From: Tubiluchus corallicola | Lineage: Eukaryota > Priapulida > Priapulimorpha > Priapulimorphida > Tubiluchidae | Length of the DNA stretch: 64,000 bases | Assembly (NCBI GenBank): GCA_030141605.1 | Contig: JAQGDQ010000828.1 | Coordinates: 26,001 to 90,000 of the forward strand | Direction: 5' to 3' | Shown: positions 43,398 through 53,539 of the stretch, piece after piece | Position numbering within the stretch: the stretch's first letter is position 1 | Layout: every line of letters starts with the position of its first letter | Made by a program: the position numbers and the translations under genes | The notes under the pieces: model-generated | What the model saw: only the letters and a program-made list of their open reading frames with translations | Told to the model about the DNA's origin: nothing | The model's database searches: none

Positions 43398-44442
43398 TTA
43401 TTTCCAAGATTCAACTATCTTTGAAAAACGAATTTTAAATACCGTTCTATCCACTTTTCGACTAATGTGATCCACAATATCATAATGTGTTTCCATGTAC
43501 CTATATCTCTTAATTACTAACCTGTATGAGTTTATTAATATGACTCTAAACAAACACAGTAAAATTACGAAAGAAAAACCAATGAAAATAACTAAAAAGG
43601 ATAGACCAAGGTATGAAGACTCGTCTATAGTGACCAAGTAATTTCTACCTGCTCTTACTAATAAATATATTAAGGTCGTAGTGATGTAGCCAATGTGTTA
43701 AATTCTGATTGGTTATTTCCAAACATCAAAGTTGCAAACAGAACAAAAGGAATTAGTGCAAGTATAGTCATTAAACAGAAGTTGACTATTGGAGCATATG
43801 AGAGAGACAGAGTGAAACAATAAACGGCCATTACTTGGTTGAATAGTAACATGTGCCACAATTTAATCGTTACAACAAAAACTAGGATGCCTAGTACACA
43901 TTCAACAGCAAAGTCCCAAAATGCAGCTTCGTAGAAACTAATAAAGGCAGACTGTTTTGCAAGGAAGTTTTGTTTTAACAGTGACTCGACAACAAGAGTT
44001 CTTTTTGCAAAATATGCCACACCCATTACAGACAAAACCAATATGCTTAACTCAATGTAATTCCATGATTCAAAAAAGTATGCAGTTTTCAAGTTATAAA
44101 GTTTTGCCACTTCTCTGATTGCAAAAACCAGAACTAGAAATAAGTAGAATATTTCAACCATTGCAGTAGACCACGATACAGTCTTCACATATTTCACAAG
44201 GTCCATTGTCATAATACTGTGATATGGAGACACGCCACCAGATCCAGTAAATTCCACCGCTAGAATGATAACACTAAACAAATTTGTGTTTGAGTTAAAC
44301 AAAGTGAATTCAATCATTAGAGCACGAGTGTGATCATTTATCCATCTGGAGTTCCTTAGAGAGTTAATAATGGATTTGTTTTCAGTCAGATTTCGAGTCA
44401 AAGTCTTTACGTAGCCGCCTCCACTGTAGTAGGCAAATTTAC
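43398..44442 (-). pseudogene. Polycystin-1-like copy 3, channel exon with one frameshift
   Basis: The acceptor is TTATACAG, then (G)KFAYYSGGGYVKTLTRNLTE, SRWINDHTRALMIEFTLFN, AVEFTGSGGVSPYHSI and FFESWNYIELSILVLSVMG. Helix segments follow to LIPFVLFATLMFG and SEFNTLATSL. There a single missing base (CACTACGACC, about 43678-43682) shifts the frame. The other frame continues TTLIYLLVRAGRNY, then YLGLSFLVIFIGFSFVILLC and a tail ending KIVESWK. Every transmembrane segment is therefore present but split over two frames. The family is as for the intact gene at 5766. Confidence 0.88.
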
Positions 44443-45137
44443 CTGTATAAATAACACAAGTTTATTTTAGAAGCATTATAAGAAAGCATCGTATATATTC
44501 ATTTCCCTGGTATGTTATATATATATATTCGCGAGAGGGCCACGGCTTCCCGTAACGGGCATTTTCCCGGACCCAATTCTCAATTTTTTCGAAATTTTGG
44601 TCAAACGGCTTGTAGAAAAAATGTTCCAGCGGCGCCTGGTGGGGCTCTTTGAAGGTGATATATTGGTCTTTAGAAAGAGAAAGAACAGGGCTACACGATG
44701 ATGTAAGCTATATTTTAGGACGTGTCCACCAAGAGGAATACCGACGAGTTAATTAGATGTTCTATTTTTGGCAATTTTCGCTTAGAAAACTGCTGACGCA
44801 AAGCCATTGTTGTGACGTCATCCATTATACTCTGTCTATAACCTTCTAAGTTTAATTCAGTAAAAACAGCTACTGACTTTGCACTGTAAATGAGGACTAT
44901 GTAGGATATTCGCGTATTATTGATTATAAGTGTACTTACGCGCAAAATTTTTTGCGGGGCGTTTGCTAGTATAGTATTATTGCAAAATATTTAATGCACT
45001 AGCTAAATATTTATGAAGCTTGTAACATTGGCTTAAAACCACTATTATGATTTATATTTGATAAATCATTTACAAAATTAATTTCAATCAAATTGCGACA
45101 AAAGCTTGATTAATAAATGAATTAAAACACAAATGAC
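44042..45137 (-). repeat. 1.1-kb inverted duplication, arm 2
   Basis: Partner of 32418-33516. It includes the same intronic (TA)n-tailed element (about 44522-44985) and the first about 400 bp of the channel exon. Because flanking polycystin sequence continues on both sides here (exon at 45691-45514 and the rest of the channel exon), this arm is the parental locus. Confidence 0.93.
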
Positions 45138-45513
45138 AAAAATTACTCCAAATACAGTTGTCAGTAAAACGTAAATCTAGTATGGAATAATTAGGCAATT
45201 AAATCTGAAATATAGTTCAGATTTGCTAAAAGAAACCAGGCGCTTGTGGTACTGCAGAATATGATATTAGTAGCTTTACAGAGACAATACAGAGACATTA
45301 AAAATCAATGAAAATCAAGCAAGAAACAAAATTTTAGCAAAGTAAAAGAAAAACATGACAAGCAGCCATTTTTATAGTTGGCGCTCTTGATTATTTCAGA
45401 CACGACAGCATTATTTTAAATTTATCGTCAATTCTGTTACTGCTCCTGGTTTAAACATCAGCACAAACATAACTATTACTCTTGTAAACAACAAACATAA
45501 ACAAACAAAGCAC

Positions 45514-45691
45514 CTGAAAAATGTCCAAAGTTCTAGTGTCGACTGGAACGTCCAGTGGTCTGGTGGATATCGTGGATATTTACGATATGGCCACCCTGAC
45601 CGATATGATCTTGTATCTTGACCTGACCAGCTGTAAGCACTCACGCATTTTCGACCGTAGGGTTCCAGAAGGTTGTCAACAAATCACAGAT
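45514..45691 (-). pseudogene. Polycystin-1-like copy 3, extracellular-domain exon with stop
   Basis: Aligned to 5193-5375 of the intact gene: DL*FVDNLLEPYGRKC against GLCKPPQIVQPFGRQC, with TGA (45686-45684) exactly where the first conserved Cys (TGT) stands. Then SYRSGWPYRKYPRYPPDHW, TFQSTLELWTFF, and a donor CAG/GTGCTT. The exon is 178 nt, 5 nt shorter than its paralogue, leaving phase 2 instead of 1. The stop, the phase clash and the downstream frameshift mark the copy as non-functional. Confidence 0.82.
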
Positions 45692-46205
45692 CTAAATAAC
45701 GAAAAAAACATGTTTAGTATGAAGTAATATGAATTTCAAGTGCAGTGAATGATAATGCAAGAAGTTAAATCAATCATGCTAAATTCAGCCCTGAATTAAC
45801 AATTAAGTAAAATAAACACGCTTAGGGCTTTAGGAGAAAAGGGGCCTCACACATTTTTTTCAAATTGAATAATTACCCAAAAGTAAAAATTGTCTATATG
45901 TGTGTGGTGGCAGGTCTGATGAATGGCTTTCCTTTTATAAGATTTGCTGTCGTTTAGAAGTATTTTTAAATCACTTTTTTACGCAATTTAAAGCTGATGC
46001 CTTAGCTTAGCGTTTTTACTGTAAATTAATCTTGCTGCAAGATTTTTTACTTTGAAAGATAAAATTTCATTTTATAGTTTTGTATAGTTTTATTCTGAAT
46101 TACACAAATGTGGGGGTTCCATAATCATTTCAGTGCCTAGGATCTCCTTATTCAGCTAAGTTATACAAAAAATATATACAAGAACCATCTATTTTTGCCT
46201 TGTGA

Positions 46206-46275
46206 TGTAATAGTTTTAAGCACAGCAGCTTGGAAAGCAAAAAGTTTTGAGGTCGAATCCCAGTGGAGGTGCAAA
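46206..46275 (+). repeat. tRNA-like SINE fragment next to the 122-bp array
   Basis: AGTTTTAAGCACAGCAGCTTGG (weak box A) is followed by GAGGTCGAATCCCAGTGG (box B GGTCGAATCCC). The downstream array unit keeps the motif CAGTCGAGGTGCAAAA, which matches CAGTGGAGGTGCAAAA right after box B, so the array seems to have grown from the SINE's flank. Confidence 0.45.
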
Positions 46276-46279
46276 AAAT

Positions 46280-48450
46280 TTCCTAACCTTTAGAAAACAC
46301 TTTCTAATTTAGAACTGCTTTCATGCACTTATAAGTCTTCTTACTTGTCATACCTGGTACATTTCTCCATGTTGTACTGTATTTTCATTCATTATTCAGT
46401 CGAGGTGCAAAATTTTTCAGATTTTCTAATTTAGAACTACTTTCATGCACTTATAAGTCTTCTTACTTGTCATACCTGGTACATATCTCCATGTTGTACT
46501 GTATTTTCATTCATTATTCAGTCGAGGTGCAAAATTTTTCAGATTTTCTAATTTAGAACTAGTTTCATGCACTTATAAGTCTTCTTACTTGTCATACCTG
46601 GTACATATCTCCATGTTGTACTGTATTTTCATTCATTATTCAGTCGAGGTGCAAAATTTTTCAGATTTTCTAATTTAGAACTAGTTTCATGCACTTATAA
46701 GTCTTCTTACTTGTCATACCTGGTACATTTCTCCATGTTGTGTTGCATTTTCATTCATGATTCAGTCGAGGTGCAAAATTTTTCAGATTTTCTAATTTAG
46801 AACTACTTTCATGCACTTATAAGTCTTCTTACTTGTCATACCTGGTACATTTCTCCATGTTGTACTGTATTTTCATTCATTATTCAGTCGAGGTGCAAAA
46901 TTTTTCAGATTTTCTAATTTAGAACTGCTTTCATGCACTTATAAGTCTTCTTACTTGTAAGACCTGGTACATTTCTCCATGTTGTACTGTATTTTCATTC
47001 ATTATTCAGTCGAGGTGCAAAATTTTTCAGATTTTCTAATTTAGAACTGCTTTCATGCACTTATAAGTCTTCTTACTTGTCATACCTGGTACATTTCTCC
47101 ATGTTGTGTTGTATTTTCATTCATGATTCAGTCGAGGTGCAAAATTTTCCAGATTTTCTAATTTAGAACTGCTTTCATGCACTTATAAATCTTCTTACTT
47201 GTCATACCTGGTACATTTCTCCATGTTGTACTGTATTTTCATTCATTATTCAGTCGAGGTGCAAAATTTTTCAGATTTTCTAATTTAGAACTAGTTTCAT
47301 GCACTTATAAGTCTTCTTACTTGTCATACCTGGTACATATCTCCATGTTGTACTGTACTTTCATTCATTATTCAGTCGAGGTGCAAAATTTTTCAGATTT
47401 TCTAATTTAGAACTAGTTTCATGCACTTATAAGTCTTCTTACTTGTCATACCTGGTACATTTCTCCATGTTGTGTTGCATTTTCATTCATGATTCAGTCG
47501 AGGTGCAAAATTTTTCAGATTGTCTAATTTAGAACTAGTTTCATGCACTTATAAGTCTTCTTACTTGTCATACCTGGTACATTTCTCCATGTTGTACTGT
47601 ATTTTCATTCATTATTCAGTCGAGGTGCAAAATTTTTCAGATTTTCTAATTTAGAACTAGTTTCATGCACTTATAAGTCTTCTTACTTGTCATACCTGGT
47701 ACATATCTCCATGTTGTACTGTATTTTCATTCATTATTCAGTCGAGGTGCAAAATTTTTCAGATTTTCTAATTTAGAACTAGTTTCATGCACTTATAAGT
47801 CTTCTTACTTGTCATACCTGGTACATTTCTCCATGTTGTACTGTATTTTCATTCATTATTCAGTCGAGGTGCAAAATTTTTCAGATTTTCTAATTTAGAA
47901 CTACTTTCGTGCACTTATAAGTCTTCTTACTTGTCATACCTTGTACATTTCTCCATGTTGTACTGTATTTTCATTCATTATTCAGTCGAGGTGCAAAATT
48001 TTTCAGATTGTCTAATTTAGAACTACTTTCATGCACTTATAAGTCTTCTTACTTGTCATACCTGGTACATTTCTCCATGTTGTGTTGTATTTTCATTCAT
48101 TATTCAGTCGAGGTGCAAAATTTTTCAGATTTTCTAATTTAGAACTGCTTTCATGCACTTATAAGTCTTCTTACTTGTCATACCTGGTACATTTCTCCAT
48201 GTTGTACTGTATTTGATTCATTATTCAGTCGAGGTGCAAAATTTTTCAGATTTTCTAATTTAGAACTACTTTCATGTACTTATAAGTCTTCTTACTTGTC
48301 ATACCTGGTACATTTCTCCATGTTGTGTTGCATTTTCATTCATTATTCAGTCGAGGTGCAAAATTTTTCAGATTTTCTAATTTAGAACTGCTTTCATGCA
48401 CTTATAAGATTTCTTACTTGTCATACCTGGTACATTTCTCCATGTTGTTG
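46280..48450. repeat. 122-bp minisatellite, about 18 copies
   Basis: The unit contains CAGTCGAGGTGCAAAATTTT, TTCTAATTTAGAACT, TTCATGCACTTATAAGTCTTC and CATACCTGGTACATTTCTCC. Variants (CTACTTTC/CTAGTTTC/CTGCTTTC, ATATCTCC, TGTGTTG) recur in blocks, suggesting multi-unit duplications. No coding potential. Confidence 0.97.
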
Positions 48451-48478
48451 TACTACATTTAAACTCCAGAACATCAAA

Positions 48479-48868
48479 TGTTTAACATGCAGCAATTGTC
48501 GTTTTATCTGTAATAATAAATTACAGCAATAAGTTTTCAATGAAAAAGATAAGTTTGATAAAGGTACATTACGAAATTAGCTAACGTGATTATCGTCTAT
48601 AATTGTACAAAAAATGACAGCTAAATTGTTCTAATAGCATAAAGTAGTTCAATAAACATAATTAGACACTTACATGTGGTCTCCCTGAGTTGTGGCACTT
48701 ATAACTTGCAAAAAAAACAATAAGAAATCAACAACAACATTCACATCATATCAATTGAATTGCATGTCAGGTAATGTCTACCTGGCCAACTACCTGGTCA
48801 CATGACTGATGACAGTTAAAGGGGCAAGACCAAATTTAATAGGTAGGGAAACGTGTATGTGCTTAACA
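48479..48868 (-). mobile_element. Probable 3' LTR of the BEL/Pao element
   Basis: In the minus sense the pol frame ends at 48919 and is followed by a purine-rich tract (TTTATGGGGGCGG), then TGTTAAGCACATACACG, a typical polypurine tract/LTR 5' junction at 48868. A matching 3' end GCATGTTAAACA at 48479 would give a 390-bp LTR. No second LTR was found upstream of gag, so neither LTR identity nor a target duplication can be checked here. Confidence 0.5.
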
Positions 48869-48918
48869 CCGCCCCCATAAATGTCTCCACGAGCATTTAT
48901 CACCTAACAAAAAAGCAA

Positions 48919-50937
48919 TCACACGTTCATCATCTGACCTTCAATGAAACACAACTTGTGTATAGGACGTTTAAGAAACCCCTCTTTGGTTTTTAAGGTG
49001 ACACTCCTCACTAGACCATCCTTACTGACGTGGGTTTTTACAACACGTCCAAGCAGCCAACAATTTCTTGGAGTTGTATCCATAATTAGAACAACGTCAT
49101 CCTCCTTGAGATTCTGTTTTTCTTTGTGCCATTTTGAACGTTGTTGGAGCATCGGCAAATACTCTAATTTCCAGCGATTCCAAAATACATTAGAAAGATA
49201 TTGTATCTGTCGCCACTTTTTCCTATAAACATCTCCTGCAGAAAACTGACCCAGTGGAAGTATTGGAGGAGCATTTCTGCCCATCAGAAGGAAGTGGTTA
49301 GGTGTTAAAGAATCATAATCATTCGGATCATCAGACGCTGTGGTCAGAGGCCTTGTGTTGACGATGTTCTCGACAATACAGAATAACGTGCTCAAACCCT
49401 CATCATCAAGTACCTGCTCTTGAGCCACTGAGTGCAGAACTTTTTTAACACTTTTAATTAGTGCTTCCCAAGCTCCTCCCATATGAGATGCCCGAGGAGG
49501 ACAAAAGTCCCAATCAATATGTTTCTGAAGTAAGTTTTCCGTGACAACGTTGGTGTTCCAAGATTCTACAAACTTTTGGAGCTCTTTGTCTGCTCCCAGA
49601 AAATTACTTCCACAATCAGACATTAGTTTGTCAGGTTTACCTCTTCTGGAGCAAAACCTATCTAGTGCTTTTATGAACGAATCAGTTGTCATCGTGAACA
49701 AAACTTCAAGATGGATGCTTCTGCTAGCCATACATGTGAAAAGGATGCCGTAACGTTTTACTTCTGAGCGACCACGTTTTACCATAATTGGACCAAAGCA
49801 ATCAGTACCCACAGTAGCAAACACTCCAGAGCTTTGCAATCTGTCTACAGGCAAGTCAGCCATCTTCTGGTGTAGTGGAATTGCCCTATTCAGTCTACAT
49901 TGTCTGCACTCAGCTAAAAGCTTGCGTACCATGCCACGCATTCCAATAATCCAAAACTTCTGGCGGATCAAAGACATTACATGCTGTTTGCCGACATGTC
50001 CATGCGTGGTGTGGAAATCTTGGATGACTAAACGTGATAATTTATGTCCTTTTGGTAGAACAATTGGATGCCTAGCATTGTAGTTGACATCAGCACGCCT
50101 TATTCGGCCACCTACACGAATAAATTGCTTTTCACATAGAAATGGATCAAGTTTCACCAGACAACTAGACTTAATAACGTTCTGACTAGTGCTTAAGTCT
50201 TTATATTCTTTCGGCAAACTCTCTTTCTGCACATACTTGATTATTTCTTCTTCTGCATGGTCGAGTTCTGCAACAGTCAGTTTGTTTGGAAAACTTGAAG
50301 TCTTTTTGGCAACTTTGTTCTTTAGCACTGTTTTGAACCGAAGAAACCATGCAACACTTTTCTTCAACTTGTAGAATGAAGAATAACGATCCATCAAATC
50401 ATTTATGATATTACGCTGTCGCTGTGTGTCATCCATTGTCGTCACTGTTATGGTATTAACAACTGGAGAGTGCTTCACTTCTTTGTCACCTTGTAATAAA
50501 TCCTTCTGTGTAGTCATATCAATTCGAGGCCAATCATCTTCTGGAAGCATCAGGAATCTAGGTCCGAATTTCCAGCGTGTCGACTCTAACAGTGCATAAG
50601 CATTTAGTCCTCGAGATAGGTCGTCAGCTTCATTTTTCTCAGAAGGGACATATCTCCATTGCTCTGGTGATGAGACCTCTAGAATGCTTGTGACCCTGTT
50701 CTGCACGAAGGTATGAAAGCGCTTGACAGTATTTCGTATGTAGTGCAGGATAATAAGACTATCCGTCCAAAATATTGACCTGTCAATGTGGATGGTAAGC
50801 TCTTTCCGTAGCACCTTTTCAAGTTTAGCTGCAAGAGCTGCTGCACATAACTCTAGGCGAGGAATAGTCAGTCCTTTCATCGGAGTTAGCCTTGATTTCG
50901 CAATGACAAAGGCAGTGTGGATAACGTTGAGCTCATT
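48919..50937 (-). pseudogene. BEL/Pao pol: RNase H and integrase part
   Basis: The frame is open over 653 codons from 50880, and continuous with the reverse transcriptase frame apart from a TAG. RNase H region: PRLELCAAALAAKL, FWTDSLIILHYI, EADDLSRG. Integrase: zinc-binding H-H-C-C (FHTTHGHVGKQHV, CRQCRLNR) and the catalytic triad in GTDCFGPI, SDCGSNFLGA and SHMGGAWEALI. The C-terminal domain VVLIMDTTPRNCWLLGRVV is characteristic of BEL/Pao. This half is intact. Confidence 0.92.
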
Positions 50938-52110
50938 CTACTGACGAATGAACACTACCACACCATAAGCACTTTCAGAAGCGTCACAAAAATAATGAAG
51001 CTCTGTGGATATCACCTTACCAAACTCACGAGGCATGAATGATCTCTCAATCTTGAAATCTGTTAACAGTGTGCTTTCGTCTTTCCATTGTTTCCATTTC
51101 TTCTCAATGGCGCCGTCCAACTTGCTATCCCACGTTTTGTCTGGTAAACGACATTCTTCTTGAAACAGTTTCTTTCCTTGTAGAACAAATGGGCCACACA
51201 TTCCAAGGGGATCATAGATACTGGAAAGAGAACTAAGCAATCCATGCTTTGTATTGGGATGCTCCTTTTGTTTTACATGGACGCCTAGCGTATCAGCCTC
51301 CATCTGCCAACTTATTCCCAATGCACGCTCATTCGGCAGTGTGTCATGTGACAAGTTTAGATCTTTAATACCTTTTCCTCTATCTTCAATTGGGATAGTG
51401 TCGAGAACACGTTTATCATTTGACATCCATTTCGTCAAGCAAAATCCACCCTTCCTTAAAAGCAGCTTTAGCTGAGTAATTAGCTTCAATGCTTGCTCTA
51501 CATTTTCGACTGACTTTAGGCTGTCATCCACATAAAAATTGTAAAGCACAGTTGCTACCGTTTCTTTATCAAAGCTGTATTGGTAGTCCAATGCAGTGCG
51601 TTTCAAGGCAAATGATGCCGCACTGGGGGACAAAAGCCCTCCAAAAAGATGCACGGTCATTCTAAGTATCTGAAGAGGCTGGTCAATTCGTCCTTCAGGC
51701 CACCAAATGAACCTCAGCATATCTCTATGCTTGGGCGAAACAAACACTTGGTGATACATCTCACGTATATCTGCTAGCACGGCAACTGGATACTGCCTAA
51801 ATCGCAAGAGGACACAAACCAAATTATTCGTAAGGTCTGGACCTTGCAAAGTCAATTTGTTCAGTGAGATACCTTCACACTCTGCACCACAATCAAAAAC
51901 AATACGGGTTTTACCTGGTTTATTTTCGTTAAAGACTGGGAAGTGAGGAAGATACCAAGTCAGATGTGTAGGAGTACTTGCTGATTGTTCTTCCACTGGC
52001 TCTGCATAACCCTTGTTCAGCAAATCGGTGATTCCGTCAGTGTACTTTTGATGAAGAATGGGATTCTTGGTGAATTTGCTTCTGAGCCCATTGAGCCGTT
52101 TTGCTGCCAT
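50938..52110 (-). pseudogene. BEL/Pao pol: reverse transcriptase
   Basis: 390 codons ending in an in-frame TAG (50940-50938), after which the same frame continues into RNase H. Motifs include LTWYLPHFPVFNENKPGKTR, VFDCGA, AVLADIREMYHQV, LRFIWW, HLFGGLLSPSAASFAL and the catalytic FYVDDSL, with the BEL-specific LSSIYDPLGMCGPF. At the N-terminal edge (about 52121-52110) a 1-2 base frameshift separates it from the preceding pol segment. Confidence 0.92.
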
Positions 52111-52120
52111 CTGAAAGCTA

Positions 52121-52545
52121 TCAGGAATAACATGACGGTAAATAAAATTGTATTTCTAACTCATAGTGGCCGTCTCTTCTGGATATTGAGCTTTCCCAAA
52201 TATCGATGACCATCATCTCTTCTCTAGAATACTGCTCATCATCCAAAACAGAATCTATTTTCCAAAATCTCTCGACTTGCTGCTGCAAGACATCTGTTTT
52301 GGCTTCAGAAGACTCTTTGACCAGAACGTAATTATTTACTGACACGTTGTGTACTTTGCTGCCCGCTATAGGCCCATTCAACGCCCATCCCAGCTTCGTC
52401 TTAACAGCATAAGGCGCGTTTACAGGACCACGTCTAACTTGCAGAGGGGCCAAAGCATCAGGTACGTCAAGACCGATTAGTAAGCTTAGGTCTTCATCTT
52501 GTCCGTGATACTCAACTAAAGATGACGCTATCTCTTTCAAGTGCG
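52121..52545 (-). pseudogene. BEL/Pao pol: protease-RT linker segment
   Basis: Reads KWPHLKEIASSLVEYHGQDE, then LSLLIGLDVPDALAPLQ and VKTKLGWALNGPI: the LIG-x-D...P...GW-x-x-G block found between the aspartic protease and RT in BEL/Pao. A TAA (ADV*KW, about 52550) and a frame change from the protease frame precede it; a frameshift follows. Decayed. Confidence 0.82.
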
Positions 52546-52587
52546 GCCATTTTTAAACATCTGCGACTGATGCCAAGCATTCTGTAT

Positions 52588-52794
52588 CTAGCAAGTGTCT
52601 GCTTTACTTTGGCGTTTCTCGATTGTGGTTAGGGTAAGAACATCCTCTTTTCCTTCAGCACCTATGCTGTCTAACAGCTTCCTGGAACAAAACGTGTTTG
52701 TAGATCCAGGATCTAACAGAGCGATGGCTTCAACTGGCTTTCTTCCATGTACATGTACTTGAACTTTGACCATAGGCAATGCTATCTTCTGGTA
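52588..52794 (-). pseudogene. BEL/Pao aspartic protease, fused in frame to glycogenin sequence
   Basis: Reads LPMVKVQVHVHGRKPVEAIA, then ALLDPGSTNTFCSRKLLDSIG and LTLTTIEKRQSKADTC before a stop. The aspartic protease D-[ST]-G-S motif appears as DPGS, a substitution at a normally conserved position. It begins straight after the glycogenin-derived GWPDCF, in the same frame. The protease C-terminal portion is missing through a small deletion/frameshift around 52588-52545. Confidence 0.82.
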
Positions 52795-53187
52795 AAAGCA
52801 ATCTGGCCAGCCCACATCAGGGGCAGCTGAAAGCTCTTTAAAGCTAAACATGTCAACAACATTATCTAGTACAATTGTATCAGAATCTACAAAAACACAT
52901 TTGCTCAATTGTGTCAACCTCCAACAATGTAGCTTAGTAAAACTCACATTAAGTTCTGGTCTTCCTAACAATTGTAACCTTTTAAACTCATGACTATCAA
53001 TAATACTGACATGTTCAACCAAATCAAATGCATTTCTCAAAAGTGTCATAATATCACAAGAAATACCCTCTGTTACCATGATGACTAAGCATCTCATTGT
53101 ACCTGTGCGATGCAAACTAGAAGCAAGAACAAGTGCTCCCAACGCATACTTATCAGTAGTTGCTAGAGTAACAAAGGCCTCAGACAA
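52795..53187 (-). pseudogene. Captured glycogenin N-terminal half inside BEL/Pao
   Basis: 131 codons closely match the N-terminal part of glycogenin (GT8 self-glucosylating primer of glycogen): SEAFVTLATTDKYALGALVL, RPELNVSFTKLHCWRLTQLS, the metal/UDP-binding D-x-D in KCVFVDSDTIVLDNV, and ELSAAPDVGWPDCF. The fragment starts at residue 2-3 of the glycogenin frame and stops before the acceptor tyrosine region and the second half of the GT-A fold, so it could not self-glucosylate. No intron interrupts it, unlike typical animal glycogenin genes, so it came through RNA. It is in frame with gag-derived codons upstream (through TGA at 53280-53278) and with the protease downstream. It occupies the place of most of gag. 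Confidence 0.9.
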
Positions 53188-53535
53188 ATAATTATCATCG
53201 CTTTCGCATGTAGGTTGTGTATGTTTAACTGTCTGATCCGTGTATGCTGACCTTGACCTTAGCCATGCTTTGGCCTTTCAGTCTGATGTTCCATGGTCCA
53301 CTAACCTGGTCTCAACATCAGCTGCAGAACCAAAGCTGTCTTCATCACGTTCATCTTCAGAACTACACTCATTCTGCATGCGTTCATGTCGTATTCTCAT
53401 CGCTTGGAGTTTGAGTTCTTGTTCTTTAATCATAAGCTCTTGGTTTCTTAGCTTGGCACTCTTCTTCGATGACGTCACACTCGAGGATTTTTTGGACTTT
53501 TCGTTTGTCAAAACAGAATTTTCTGTTTGTTTCAT
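53188..53535 (-). pseudogene. BEL/Pao gag, N-terminal remnant
   Basis: ATG at 53535 gives 85 codons, Lys/Ser-rich then coiled-coil-like (KSAKLRNQELMIKEQELKLQ), then acidic (SSEDERDEDSFG), typical of BEL/Pao gag N-termini. A TGA follows (53280-53278). The same frame reads on as KAKAWLRSRSAYTDQTVK and SDDNYL before glycogenin begins. The gag centre and zinc knuckles are absent. Confidence 0.65.
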
Positions 53536-53539
53536 TCAT

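Noticed and set aside
46206-46275. Functional tRNA gene
   Set aside because: A box B-like motif is present, but the arms do not pair into a cloverleaf. The same holds at 4188, 7686, 15335 and 34682.
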